Of a DNA stretch of 48,236 nt, positions 33,499 through 41,516 are shown piece by piece. The notes under the pieces are model-generated. The model did no database searches. It saw only the letters and a program-made list of their open reading frames with translations, and was not told the origin of the DNA. Location of the stretch: assembly GCA_024697405.1 (NCBI GenBank), contig JAILFU010000168.1, positions 1 to 48,236 on the forward strand, read 5' to 3'. The DNA is from Prevotella sp. Its GTDB lineage: Bacteria; Bacteroidota; Bacteroidia; Bacteroidales; Bacteroidaceae. Made by a program: the position numbers and the translations under genes. Numbering within the stretch: position 1 is the stretch's first letter; the number at the start of each line of letters is the position of its first letter.

Positions 33499-35412
33499 AT
33501 GAAAATGAGAAAAACGTATCAAACACTTGTGGGACTGATGGTGGCCGCGTTTGCCATCATCCTCCCCGAAACCATGTCCGCGCAGACGCTGCGCGGCGTA
33601 GTGACTGACGCCATCAGCGGCGAACCCCTTATCGGCGCTACCGTCAAGCTGGTGGAAGCCGAAAAGGGTGCCGTTACCGACATCGATGGCAACTACCGCA
33701 TCGAAGTAGGACAGACAGGACGCTATACGATAGAGACCTCCTACGTAGGCTACGAGACCGGCATCATGAAGGAAGTGCTGATTGCCGGAGCCAAAGAGGC
33801 CGTCATCGACATTGAGCTGCGTGAGAACAGTCAGGAGCTGGGCGAAGTCATTGTCCGCCCGCGTGTGAACAAGCTATCGACGGTCAACCCCGTTGCCATT
33901 GCTGGCGGCGTGATGCTGTCGATGGAGGAGGCCAACCGCTATGCCGGCGGCTACAACGACCCCGCCCGACTGGTCACCGCCTTTGCAGGTGTGGCCGGCG
34001 ATGCCTCCAGTAATGGCATCTCGGTGCATGGCAATGCCCCGCAGTTCATGCAGTACCGCATCGAGGGTGTGGAGATTTTCAGCCCCAACCACTTTGCCGA
34101 CCTCTACGGTGCCGGCTTTGGCATGGTCAGTGCGCTGAACTCCAACGTCATCAGCAACTCCGACTTCTTCGTGTCGACCTTCAACGCCAACTACAACAAC
34201 GCCCTGAGCGGTGTGTTCGACGTGAAGATGCGCGCCGGCAACAACGAGAAATACGAGAACACCGTGCAGCTGGGTACCGTCAGCATGGAGTGGACATCGG
34301 AAGGCCCGCTGTCGAAGAAGAACAACTCCAGCTACATCATCAACTACCGCTACGGCTTCACCTCCCTGGCCCGAGAGCTGGGCATCCTCGAAACCGAAGG
34401 CTCGCAGTATGACTTCATGGACATGTCAATGAAGTTCAACTTCCCCACCAAGCGCGCAGGCACCTTCTCGCTCTTCGCCCTGGCCTTCTACGACAAGGCA
34501 TGGGACGTGGAACTCGACATCGAGGACATCCACTCCATCTACGACGCTACCAGTCAGGACGGCAAGCTCTTCAATGCGCTGGCAGGCGTCTCCCACAAGA
34601 TTCACTTCGACAACAAATGGACGTGGCGCACTACTGCCGCCTTCAACATGCAGAACAACAAGTCCGACATGGAGTACTGGGGACTGAAGCGCACAGCGTC
34701 AGGACAGTTGCTCATGCCCCTCGCCTATGAGGGTAAGGACTATCCTTTCAGCTACCTGAAGCAGAACGAGAACCGCATCGTGGTGAACACCGAGCTGTCG
34801 AAGCAGCTTACTCCCCACTGGCTCACACAGTTCGGCGGAGAGTACTCCCACCGTTTCTTCGACCTGAGCTACCGCACCGCAGAGAATGTCTATGAGCCGG
34901 TGCCCGAAGCCCCCTACTATGCTACGAAGGACAACACCGGGCTGGCCAGTCTCTACTGGTCGAACCTCTGGAAGCCCGTCGAGGGCCTGAGCCTGAACCT
35001 CGGCATCTCCGGCAGCTACTTCCTGCTGTCGAAGGATGTCAGCATCGAACCCCGCGTCAGCATGAAGTGGGAGCCCAACACACGCGACGCCTTCTCTTTG
35101 GGCTATGGTCTGCACTCCATGATTGAGAAGCTCGATGCCTACTTCCTGCGCGATGCCAATGGCAACATGGCTAACAAAGACCTCGGCCTGTCGAAGTCGC
35201 ACCACATGCTGGCCACCTACTCCCATAAGTTCACCGACAACCTCGTCTTCCGTCTGAACGCCTACTACCAGTATGGCTTCGACACCCCCGTGGGCATCAA
35301 CGGCAGCACCTTCTGCACGGTGAACCGCCTGTTCAACTACGTCGACGAGCCCCTTGTCAACAAGGGGAACACCCGCAACTACGGTGGCGACATCACCTCG
35401 AGCAGTATATGA
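33499..35412 (+). CDS. TonB-dependent receptor with carboxypeptidase-D-like domain, 5' part of a frameshifted gene
   Basis: The signal peptide is residues 1-29 (VGLMVAAFAIILPETMSAQ). A CarboxypepD_reg-like domain follows at 31-112 (LRGVVTDAISGEPLIGATVKLV through YVGYETGIMKEV). A plug domain lies at about 115-235 (GDASSNGISVHGNAPQFMQYRIEGVEI then NHFADLYGAG), followed by barrel strands. The frame ends in off-frame residues (ITSSSI) at 35412: the text ATCACCTCGAGCAG needs one more C to read ITLEQ and continue in the downstream frame. The repaired protein would have 804 residues, shorter than SusC-type receptors, and no SusD gene is adjacent. It would transport or sense a ligand across the outer membrane. 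Confidence 0.85.
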   Translation: MKMRKTYQTLVGLMVAAFAIILPETMSAQTLRGVVTDAISGEPLIGATVKLVEAEKGAVTDIDGNYRIEVGQTGRYTIETSYVGYETGIMKEVLIAGAKEAVIDIELRENSQELGEVIVRPRVNKLSTVNPVAIAGGVMLSMEEANRYAGGYNDPARLVTAFAGVAGDASSNGISVHGNAPQFMQYRIEGVEIFSPNHFADLYGAGFGMVSALNSNVISNSDFFVSTFNANYNNALSGVFDVKMRAGNNEKYENTVQLGTVSMEWTSEGPLSKKNNSSYIINYRYGFTSLARELGILETEGSQYDFMDMSMKFNFPTKRAGTFSLFALAFYDKAWDVELDIEDIHSIYDATSQDGKLFNALAGVSHKIHFDNKWTWRTTAAFNMQNNKSDMEYWGLKRTASGQLLMPLAYEGKDYPFSYLKQNENRIVVNTELSKQLTPHWLTQFGGEYSHRFFDLSYRTAENVYEPVPEAPYYATKDNTGLASLYWSNLWKPVEGLSLNLGISGSYFLLSKDVSIEPRVSMKWEPNTRDAFSLGYGLHSMIEKLDAYFLRDANGNMANKDLGLSKSHHMLATYSHKFTDNLVFRLNAYYQYGFDTPVGINGSTFCTVNRLFNYVDEPLVNKGNTRNYGGDITSSSI

Positions 35413-35912
35413 ACCATGGCTTCTACGGCCAGGTGAACGGCTCGCTCTTCAAGGCCGAATACCGTGGACTCGACAAGAAATGGCGTCCGCAGCTCTACGA
35501 CCGTGGCTACATGGTGAAGCTGCTGGCCGGTAAGGAGTGGATGATGGGCAAGCGCAAGCAGAACGTGTTCAACATCAGTGCGAAATACACCCTGCAGGGC
35601 GGCTTGCGCCACACACCCATCGACCTCGAGGCCATGAAGGCCAAGGTGGCCGCAGGCGTCATCGACGATGAACCCATTTACAAGAATCAGGAGGCCATGA
35701 AGGAACAGTACGACCCAACCAACATGATCGACCTTACCGTCAGCTACAAGATCAACGGCAAGAAGGTGAGCCACACCATCGCCTTCGAGGGCATCAACAT
35801 CCTGCAGAACGAGACACCCTACGCCCAGCGCTACGACCTTACCACAGGCGAGCTGCGCTACGACAAGTCGGGCATCTCACTGCCCAACCTCTTCTACCGT
35901 CTTGACTTCTAG
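35398..35912 (+). CDS. TonB-dependent receptor, 3' part of the frameshifted gene
   Basis: The frame reads LEQYMNHGFYGQVNGSLFKAEYRGLDKKWRP and continues the barrel of the upstream frame: GYMVKLLAGKEWMMGKRKQNVFNISAKYTLQGG, DLTVSYKINGKKVSHTIAFEG and a C-terminal LPNLFYRLDF with terminal aromatic Phe, as expected for an outer-membrane barrel. The first ATG is at 35409, but this is internal to the barrel and gives no signal peptide. It belongs with the part at 33499-35412. Confidence 0.8.
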
Positions 35913-35955
35913 AAAATTCCCACCTTATCTATTAACATTTTAATCTTTAACAACT

Positions 35956-36471
35956 ATGCGTAAATTAATGAACTGGATGCTCGCCGCCATCCTTATCTGC
36001 GGCGCCGGCATGGTGACGTCGTGCTCTACCAACGACAACCCCATTATTGATGACCCGGAACCCGCCTTGCCCGACCAGGCTTTCATGTTCGTGCAGAATG
36101 TGCAGAACGACTCGCGCTATGTGGCTGACATCATGGAGGCTAGCTCTCCCGAAGGCGAGACTGCCATGTCAAAGGTCATCCGTCTTGAAGTAAACAGCTA
36201 CGAGGAGGCCCAGGAGGAGTTCCTGAAGCTGCTGCCCGAAGGTGTGGCCGAGACGGCTTTTGTCATCGAGGACTTCTACAAGGGACTCTTTACCGAAGCT
36301 ACTGGCTACCGGCTGAATGCTCCTGCCACGAACGACGAGGATGTCATCGCCTTCAGCAAGGTCTACGACTTTATGACTTCCATCATCGGCTTTGCATGGG
36401 TTCAGCTCACTCCCGACCTGCAGGAGGCATTCGATGCCGAAATGATTGTCTACATGCCAAAGGCAGAATAA
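35956..36471 (+). CDS. Lipoprotein of unknown function, 5' part before an in-frame TAA
   Basis: The lipoprotein signal is MLAAILICGAGMVTSC (Cys residue 23). The mature part is helical and acidic (QAFMFVQNVQNDSRYVADIMEASSPEGETAMSK and EEAQEEFLKLLPEGVAETAFVIEDFYKGLF). The frame stops at TAA 36469-36471 after MPKAE, yet the same phase continues with DDLANFINCLVNILPYS up to 36840. A repaired protein would have 294 residues. It lies 43 bases behind the TonB receptor and 19 bases before the BMP-like gene (counted from 36840). No family is recognised. Confidence 0.7.
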   Translation: MRKLMNWMLAAILICGAGMVTSCSTNDNPIIDDPEPALPDQAFMFVQNVQNDSRYVADIMEASSPEGETAMSKVIRLEVNSYEEAQEEFLKLLPEGVAETAFVIEDFYKGLFTEATGYRLNAPATNDEDVIAFSKVYDFMTSIIGFAWVQLTPDLQEAFDAEMIVYMPKAE

Positions 36472-36840
36472 GATGACTTGGCCAACTTCATCAACTGCCT
36501 GGTAAACATCCTTCCCTACAGCGTGCCCAGCCCCGAGAATCCCACAGCCATCATCTGCACCTGCCCCTCGACTGAGATGTACATGGAGGCAGCCCTTAGC
36601 TTCATCACCACAAAGATGATGGCAACGGCACAACCCACGGAAGACGGCAACTTGTCGGTTTCCCTGACCGACTCCTCCGGCAATCTCTATGGCCACATGA
36701 TTGTGCTCTCGGCTACCAACCGTGGCGACGCCCTGAGTGTCTACGTCATGGACGAAGCGCTGCAAGTCGCTCTGTTAGAAAAGATTGGCTTGCCTCTCTC
36801 CAAGATTTCATTCTACTTGGGCGCAGAAGCAGAAGAATAG
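36472..36840 (+). CDS. Lipoprotein of unknown function, 3' part in the same frame
   Basis: It continues directly after the TAA: DDLANFINCLVNILPYSVPSP, then a beta-like half (NPTAIICTCPSTEMYMEAALSFI, GNLSVSLTDSSGNLYGHMIVLSA, DALSVYVMDEALQVALLEKIGLP) ending YLGAEAEE. Composition and phase match the upstream part, and there is no start codon in a good place, so this is read as one gene with a nonsense change rather than a separate small gene. Confidence 0.65.
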   Translation, partial: DDLANFINCLVNILPYSVPSPENPTAIICTCPSTEMYMEAALSFITTKMMATAQPTEDGNLSVSLTDSSGNLYGHMIVLSATNRGDALSVYVMDEALQVALLEKIGLPLSKISFYLGAEAEE

Positions 36841-36859
36841 TTTCCTTTTCTGACGTGAC

Positions 36860-38029
36860 ATGAACAAGCATTTAGTTTGCTTTGCGGCGGCGCTGCTGAC
36901 AGTAGCCTGCATAAAAGAGGGCGACACCGTCTATAAGCCCGACCCTAACGAGGAGTCAGCGAGCACAGTGCCGCTGGTGACCGTCATCTACGATGCCAAT
37001 GCGCTGGGCGACCGCTCCTACAACGACCTCATCTATGAGGGCGTGGAGCGTACAGCCCAGGAGCTGGGGCTGCGCACCATGCAGCAGTCGCCGCGCACAC
37101 ACGAGGAGGGCCTTCAGTACCTGGAGCTGATGTTCCGGCAGATGGAGACCGCCACCGACTCCGTGCGCCGGCTGTTCATCGTCGCCAGTCCCGGCTACGA
37201 CGAGTTCATCCGTTCCAACAACAGCCGTCTGGAAGCAAACCCCTATGCCGACCTGCTCTACCTGGAGACAAGCACTCCGCTGGAGGGCAAGGGCTCGACG
37301 CTGTTCATGCCCTACTATGGTGCGATGTACGAAGCAGGCAGGATGGAGGCCATGACCGTCTATCCCACGGTGATGCTGGTGGGTGCCAACCGGAGGACCG
37401 AGGCCGTGACCAATGCCCTGCAAGGCTATCAGGAAGGCTTTCAGACCGGCCTGAAGTTGCTGAAGGAGTCGCAAATCCGACGTGCAAAGCTGTCCCTCGC
37501 CTGGCTCGACGAGACGGGCGAGGGCGGCTTCACCATTGCCGACAGCACGGCCATGAAACTGCTGATGCAATGGTATGAAGACCATTACCTGTCCGTAGTT
37601 CCCGTATGTGGCGGAGCTTTCAACACCTTCGCCCGCCTGAACAGTCTGGTAGGACTGTCGCTGGTAGGCATCGACAGCTTCTATGACAGCTATTATTCAG
37701 CCTATTCCGTCGTGAAGCACATCAGCCGTGCCATGGAACACTGCATCCGGCAGTGGCTCTCAGCCGAGGGCATCCCCAAGCACCAGACGCTGGGCTTGGC
37801 ATCAGGCTACACCGAGGTCATCGTCAACACTCCCATCATCATCTGGGAGCCTGAGGGCTATGAGGGCGACACAGCACCCACGCTGACGGAAGAGATGAGG
37901 CAGGCCATACACGAAGAAGCAGTGAGAAAGGAAGAAGAAAACCTCACCTCCGACCCCATTCCCGCTAGCGCGCCTACCCGTAGCCTTATTCCAAAGAAGA
38001 GAGACCGAAAAAGTATATATATAAAGTAG
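36860..38029 (+). CDS. BMP/PnrA-type substrate-binding lipoprotein
   Basis: A 389-residue protein with lipobox LTVAC (Cys residue 17). The fold follows basic-membrane-protein / type-1 binding proteins: VPLVTVIYDANALGDRSYNDLIYEGVERTAQELG at 38-70, RRLFIVASPGYDEFI near 110, VMLVGANRRTEAVTNALQGYQEGFQTG near 170-195 and a C-terminal VVKHISRAMEHCIRQWL helix. Known relatives bind nucleosides or similar small molecules for ABC uptake, but no permease or ATPase gene is nearby, so it may act as a sensor or capture protein. The last 30 residues (DPIPASAPTRSLIPKKRD) are encoded by a repeat that is inverted relative to one in the next gene. That gene starts 4 bases after its stop. Confidence 0.75.
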   Translation: MNKHLVCFAAALLTVACIKEGDTVYKPDPNEESASTVPLVTVIYDANALGDRSYNDLIYEGVERTAQELGLRTMQQSPRTHEEGLQYLELMFRQMETATDSVRRLFIVASPGYDEFIRSNNSRLEANPYADLLYLETSTPLEGKGSTLFMPYYGAMYEAGRMEAMTVYPTVMLVGANRRTEAVTNALQGYQEGFQTGLKLLKESQIRRAKLSLAWLDETGEGGFTIADSTAMKLLMQWYEDHYLSVVPVCGGAFNTFARLNSLVGLSLVGIDSFYDSYYSAYSVVKHISRAMEHCIRQWLSAEGIPKHQTLGLASGYTEVIVNTPIIIWEPEGYEGDTAPTLTEEMRQAIHEEAVRKEEENLTSDPIPASAPTRSLIPKKRDRKSIYIK

Positions 38030-38240
38030 AACGATGAATACACTTCGAAAACTATTTGCTAGACTAACTACTCCCCTCTCCCTTCGGAGAAAGGCTACGG
38101 GTAGGCGAGCTTTGCTCGGGAATAAGGCTACGGGTAGGCGAGCTTTGCTCGGGAATAAGGCTACGGGAAAGGCTACGGGTAGGCGCGTCAGCGGGAATGG
38201 GCGCACCAGCGGGAATGGAGCCTGGGGTGAAGCTTTTCTC
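37950..38240. repeat. Inverted and 33-bp tandem repeats across the BMP / C13-peptidase junction
   Basis: Two perfect 33-bp units (AAGGCTACGGGTAGGCGAGC then TTTGCTCGGGAAT), at about 38091-38156, plus partial units to 38215, encode KATGRRALLGN twice and variants. The sequence GCGCCTACCCGTAGCCTTAT at 37973-37992, with its flanks, is the reverse complement of this unit. The two sets can pair across the 4-base intergenic gap and cover the start of the downstream gene. Confidence 0.8.
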
Positions 38241-40625
38241 TTGATTCTTCTTCTCTTTATTTCCTGCAAGCAAGAAGACGACACCATCGTCTATCAGCAG
38301 TCGCGCCACTGGGTGGAGAAGACGGTGGCCGTGGTGGCACCAACGAGTGCCAACGCCACGACGAAGGCGCGGTTTGAAAGAACGGCGCAATGGTTTCTCG
38401 ACAACCTCCACCAGGCACAGCTGCACGACACACTCTGCATCGAGCTGAAGCTGGAGTGGCACGACGAGCTGACAGAAGACCTCCCACGTCTCGGCGAGAC
38501 CCTGGCCAGCCGCGAAGACGTGATGGCCGTCATCGGCCCCTTCGGCAATGAGGCCGTGGCGCAGCTCGCCCCCGCCTGCCAGCAGACCCACAAACCCGTC
38601 ATTGCGCCGACAGCCACCAGCGAGGAGGTCATACGCCGCTTCGCTGTGGGCACAGCAGGCGTGGAGAACAAAGAGCCGTTCCTATGGTCGCTCACCGAGA
38701 CCGACATCACCTTCTGCGAGGTGCTCATGAACATGTATGCCTCGTTTGTGAAGAGCCTCGGCCATGAACTCAGCACCAGCACACCCGCCGCCATGTTCAC
38801 CCCCGACGACAGCTACGGACGCACCTTCTTCGACTGGGGACCCTATCAGGCCGAGGAGATGGGCATACCCTTCTCCCACAACGAACAGTACACCAGCGAT
38901 GCCGACCTGCGCCGCCGCATGAAAGCCTACTACGACGAGCTGAGCCAGCTGCCTACCTTTGGCAGCTTCGACATCGGCAACTTCTGCGTCGTCGAGACCA
39001 TGCAGCAGCTCTACGACATAGCCCGCATACGCATGGAATGGTGGAATCTTAACCCCGACGAACCGATAGACGACGATGGAGCGAAAGAAGACATGCAGCA
39101 AATACTCGAAGGATGGGCGCGCACCTACTTCGCCTTCAACGCCCTGACCCAGGAAAGCCTCGAAGCGCTCGGAGAGAAAGGAGCCGACATCCTGCAGTAC
39201 TATCAGGGCTTCTCGCCATACGCCGACCCCTCCACAGGATTTGAAAAGAGCTACGAGGTGAAGTTCCTCACCAAGCCCTCCTTTGCCGAGTGCAAGTTCT
39301 ACGACGCCCTGATGCTCGCCGCCTTCGCCGCCTCATACGCAGCGCATAACCCTACAGCTGAAACAAGCGCCACACACCCCACTTTAAACTCAACATTCAA
39401 CGACGCCATCGTCAAAATCACCACCCCTCACGCACAGCAGATGGGTGGCTCCGCCTGGAGCGCCACGTCAATGGAACTCTATCTCAATTCGCTGGAGCGA
39501 GGCCAGCTCATGGACTTCAAGGGAGCATCGGGCGACATACGCTTCGACAGCGAGAGCTACACCTCCGCCGTCAGCACCACCTACGTACACTGGCAGATAC
39601 ATAACGGAAAGATAGCCCACCGCAACTATCTGAGCAGCGACGGAAAACACCGCACCAGCTCTACGATGGCCGCCTGGAGCTGGCTCGTGGAGAACGCGGA
39701 AGAGACGTTTGCCAAGAGTGCCGACAACAAGGATGCTACCATCGCCTATCCGGCACTCTCCGACCAGTACGCCGTGCTTGTGCAGGGCAGCAACGGCTGG
39801 AGCAACTACCGTCATCAGGCCGACGTGCTCAGCGTCTACCAGCTGCTCAGAAAGAACGGCTTCGACGACGACCACATCATCCTCATCATCGACAAGGCCC
39901 TGGCCTCCGACTCAAAGAACCCCGAGCCGGGCATCATCCGTGCAGAGGACGGCGGCCCCGACCTGCTGGGCGCCAACAGCGCAGCAGCCGGTGTCTTTCC
40001 CGCTGCCGTAGACTACGACAACGCCACCCTCACCCCTGCCGACATCTGCAATATCCTCCTCGGGAAAGCTCCCCCTTCTGCCCCCGAAGGAGCCACCGTG
40101 CCCCAAGCATCCGCACAGCCGTCGGACGGCGCCGCTCCCAACATCCTCCTCTTCTGGAGCGGCCACGGACGCAACCATGCAGGCAACGGAGTCGACGAGC
40201 TGGCGTGGCGAGACACCGATGCAGGAAAAGGCATGACCGCCAAGCTCCTCCGTCAGACCGTCAGCCAGATGCAGGAGGAACGTCTCTACCGCAAGCTCCT
40301 CGTGCTCTCCGAACCGTGTTTCTCAGAGGCGGTCATCACACCCCTGACAGGCATTCCCGGAGTGCTCGCCATGTCGAGTGCCGGCACCTTCGAGCAGTCG
40401 TTTGCCGACAACTGGAGCTCGGAACTCGGCGTATGGCGCTGCGACCGTTTCAGCCGAAACCTCGTCACACACCTCACCGCCTATCCTGCCTCTACCTATC
40501 GCGACCTCTATCTCTACTGCGCCCAGCACACACTAGGCTCACACGTACACATCGTGAACGCTGCCCATTTCGGCAACCTCTACACTACAGGCCCGCAGGA
40601 GTTCTTCGTGAAAAGACAACCTTGA
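38034..40625 (+). CDS. Lipoprotein fusing a type-1 periplasmic binding domain to a C13 (legumain-like) peptidase
   Basis: An 863-residue protein. The N-terminus is MNTLRKLFARL, then about 55 repeat-encoded basic residues (KATGRRALLGN), then a hydrophobic core and lipobox (FLLILLLFISC). Residues about 95-480 resemble a Leu/Ile/Val-type binding protein (KTVAVVAPTSANATTKARFE, VMAVIGPFGNEAVAQLAPACQ, KPVIAPTATSEEV). Residues about 575-840 are a caspase-fold C13 peptidase: YAVLVQGSNGWSNYRHQADV, FWSGHGRN with presumed catalytic His711, and LSEPCFSEAV with presumed nucleophile Cys762. C13 enzymes often cleave after Asn or Asp. The protein is last in the operon and is probably anchored in the outer membrane. 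A ligand-controlled protease is a reasonable inference. Confidence 0.85.
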   Translation: MNTLRKLFARLTTPLSLRRKATGRRALLGNKATGRRALLGNKATGKATGRRVSGNGRTSGNGAWGEAFLLILLLFISCKQEDDTIVYQQSRHWVEKTVAVVAPTSANATTKARFERTAQWFLDNLHQAQLHDTLCIELKLEWHDELTEDLPRLGETLASREDVMAVIGPFGNEAVAQLAPACQQTHKPVIAPTATSEEVIRRFAVGTAGVENKEPFLWSLTETDITFCEVLMNMYASFVKSLGHELSTSTPAAMFTPDDSYGRTFFDWGPYQAEEMGIPFSHNEQYTSDADLRRRMKAYYDELSQLPTFGSFDIGNFCVVETMQQLYDIARIRMEWWNLNPDEPIDDDGAKEDMQQILEGWARTYFAFNALTQESLEALGEKGADILQYYQGFSPYADPSTGFEKSYEVKFLTKPSFAECKFYDALMLAAFAASYAAHNPTAETSATHPTLNSTFNDAIVKITTPHAQQMGGSAWSATSMELYLNSLERGQLMDFKGASGDIRFDSESYTSAVSTTYVHWQIHNGKIAHRNYLSSDGKHRTSSTMAAWSWLVENAEETFAKSADNKDATIAYPALSDQYAVLVQGSNGWSNYRHQADVLSVYQLLRKNGFDDDHIILIIDKALASDSKNPEPGIIRAEDGGPDLLGANSAAAGVFPAAVDYDNATLTPADICNILLGKAPPSAPEGATVPQASAQPSDGAAPNILLFWSGHGRNHAGNGVDELAWRDTDAGKGMTAKLLRQTVSQMQEERLYRKLLVLSEPCFSEAVITPLTGIPGVLAMSSAGTFEQSFADNWSSELGVWRCDRFSRNLVTHLTAYPASTYRDLYLYCAQHTLGSHVHIVNAAHFGNLYTTGPQEFFVKRQP

Positions 40626-40733
40626 CACTAACGACCCGCAGACATTCTTCGTAAAAAGATAACTGAGGTTATTTTGGACGCTGCCACCACGCACGAATGC
40701 CAGTCTTCTACTGGCATTCGTCTATATTCCGCG

Positions 40734-41110
40734 AAAACCCTGCAACTCTGCACTGGAGGCTCGTAGATTACTGTTTTACAGGCAGATGGCGGGTGTACAC
40801 TTGAGTGAAACCCTGCACGAACTCTGCATATTATCTGTATGGGTGCTTTGCACTGGCATAAATAGCCGTCGTTTGGAAGAATGCAAACACCGCATAGGGA
40901 AATGCAGCCGCTATTTGGAAAAATACTAACGCCGTTTGAAAAAATACTAACGCCATTTTTTTGTCCCAAGCCTTGGGACTTTTCTGCGGAGTCATCGGCC
41001 TGCTTGAATGCAATGCAGGGTTGGGTGCAGGGTTTGCAGTAAAGTGTACACCCGCCATCTGCTTGTAAAACAGTAGATTAAATTGATTCAGTGCAGAGTT
41101 GCAGGGTTTT
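40734..41110 (+). repeat. Non-coding TIR element, copy 2
   Basis: Perfect 19-bp ends AAAACCCTGCAACTCTGCA (40734-40752) and TGCAGAGTTGCAGGGTTTT (41092-41110). The inner arms pair again: about 38 bases at 40765-40802 with 41042-41079, including GGCGGGTGTACACT. The centre carries the same units as copy 1, CGCCGTTTGAAAAAATACTAA, a T-run and GTCCCAAGCCTTGGGAC (40963-40979), then TTTTCTGC. Core orientation is the same as in copy 1. It starts about 110 bases behind the C13-peptidase gene. Confidence 0.85.
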
Positions 41111-41116
41111 AAAAAA

Positions 41117-41430
41117 GGTAATAATATAGTAGTTGACCCAAGAATCCTTCTCCGGCGGTAGCCACTCCCCTCCCTTCAAGGCAATTGCGAGGCAATCGAG
41201 AGGAGGGAGCGATTGGGGAGCGAAGCGACGGGGGCCGAAGCAATTGGGGAGCGAAGCGACGGTGGGGCGAAGCCGGGGCAGGGGTGGGGTCTGTAACTTT
41301 TTCCAACGAGAAGAACAGACGATAAGAGATTCGCTGAAGGATATTAGAGACCCCACCCCTACCCCTCCCCTTGAGGGGAGGGGAGCGCCATCCGGAAAAG
41401 TAAATTCAGGTCAACTGCTATATCATTGCC
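41117..41430. mobile_element. MITE-like element, copy 2, with nested repeats
   Basis: The ends GGTAATAATATAGTAGTTGA (from 41117) and TCAACTGCTATATCATTGCC (to 41430) match copy 1, as do TCTCCGGCGGTAGCC near the left and CCGGAAAAGTAAATTCAGG near the right. The interior is about 180 bases longer. It holds a duplicated AATTGGGGAGCGAAGCGACG and an inverted pair GGGGTGGGGTCT / AGACCCCACCCC. No clear target duplication is visible. Confidence 0.75.
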
Positions 41431-41441
41431 AAAATTAAACT

Positions 41442-41516
41442 CTATATTTGTATAACGGAATAGATAATGAAATCCTGCATGAGAAGGCAGTTATTTAACT
41501 TATTATACAAATATAG
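41442..41516. repeat. Perfect 14-bp inverted repeat
   Basis: CTATATTTGTATAA (41442-41455) and TTATACAAATATAG (41503-41516) are exact reverse complements, 47 bases apart. Each arm contains a TATATTTG- or TACAAATA-type promoter-like box in opposite orientation. It could be the trace of another small element or a divergent promoter pair. Confidence 0.55.

Noticed and set aside
28992..36471. A changed genetic code (TAA read as Gln)
   Set aside because: TAA also ends other genes normally here, for example the BspA 3' part and ruvX-region genes, and only two genes have in-frame TAA. Mutation is simpler.
38091..38215. The 33-bp repeats as a CRISPR array
   Set aside because: The units are directly adjacent without spacers, lie in a coding frame, and there are no cas genes.
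40080..40140. Pro/Ala-rich segment PPSAPEGATVPQASAQPSDGA of the C13 peptidase as another inserted repeat
   Set aside because: It looks like a flexible loop, and I could find neither inverted arms nor a second copy of the DNA.
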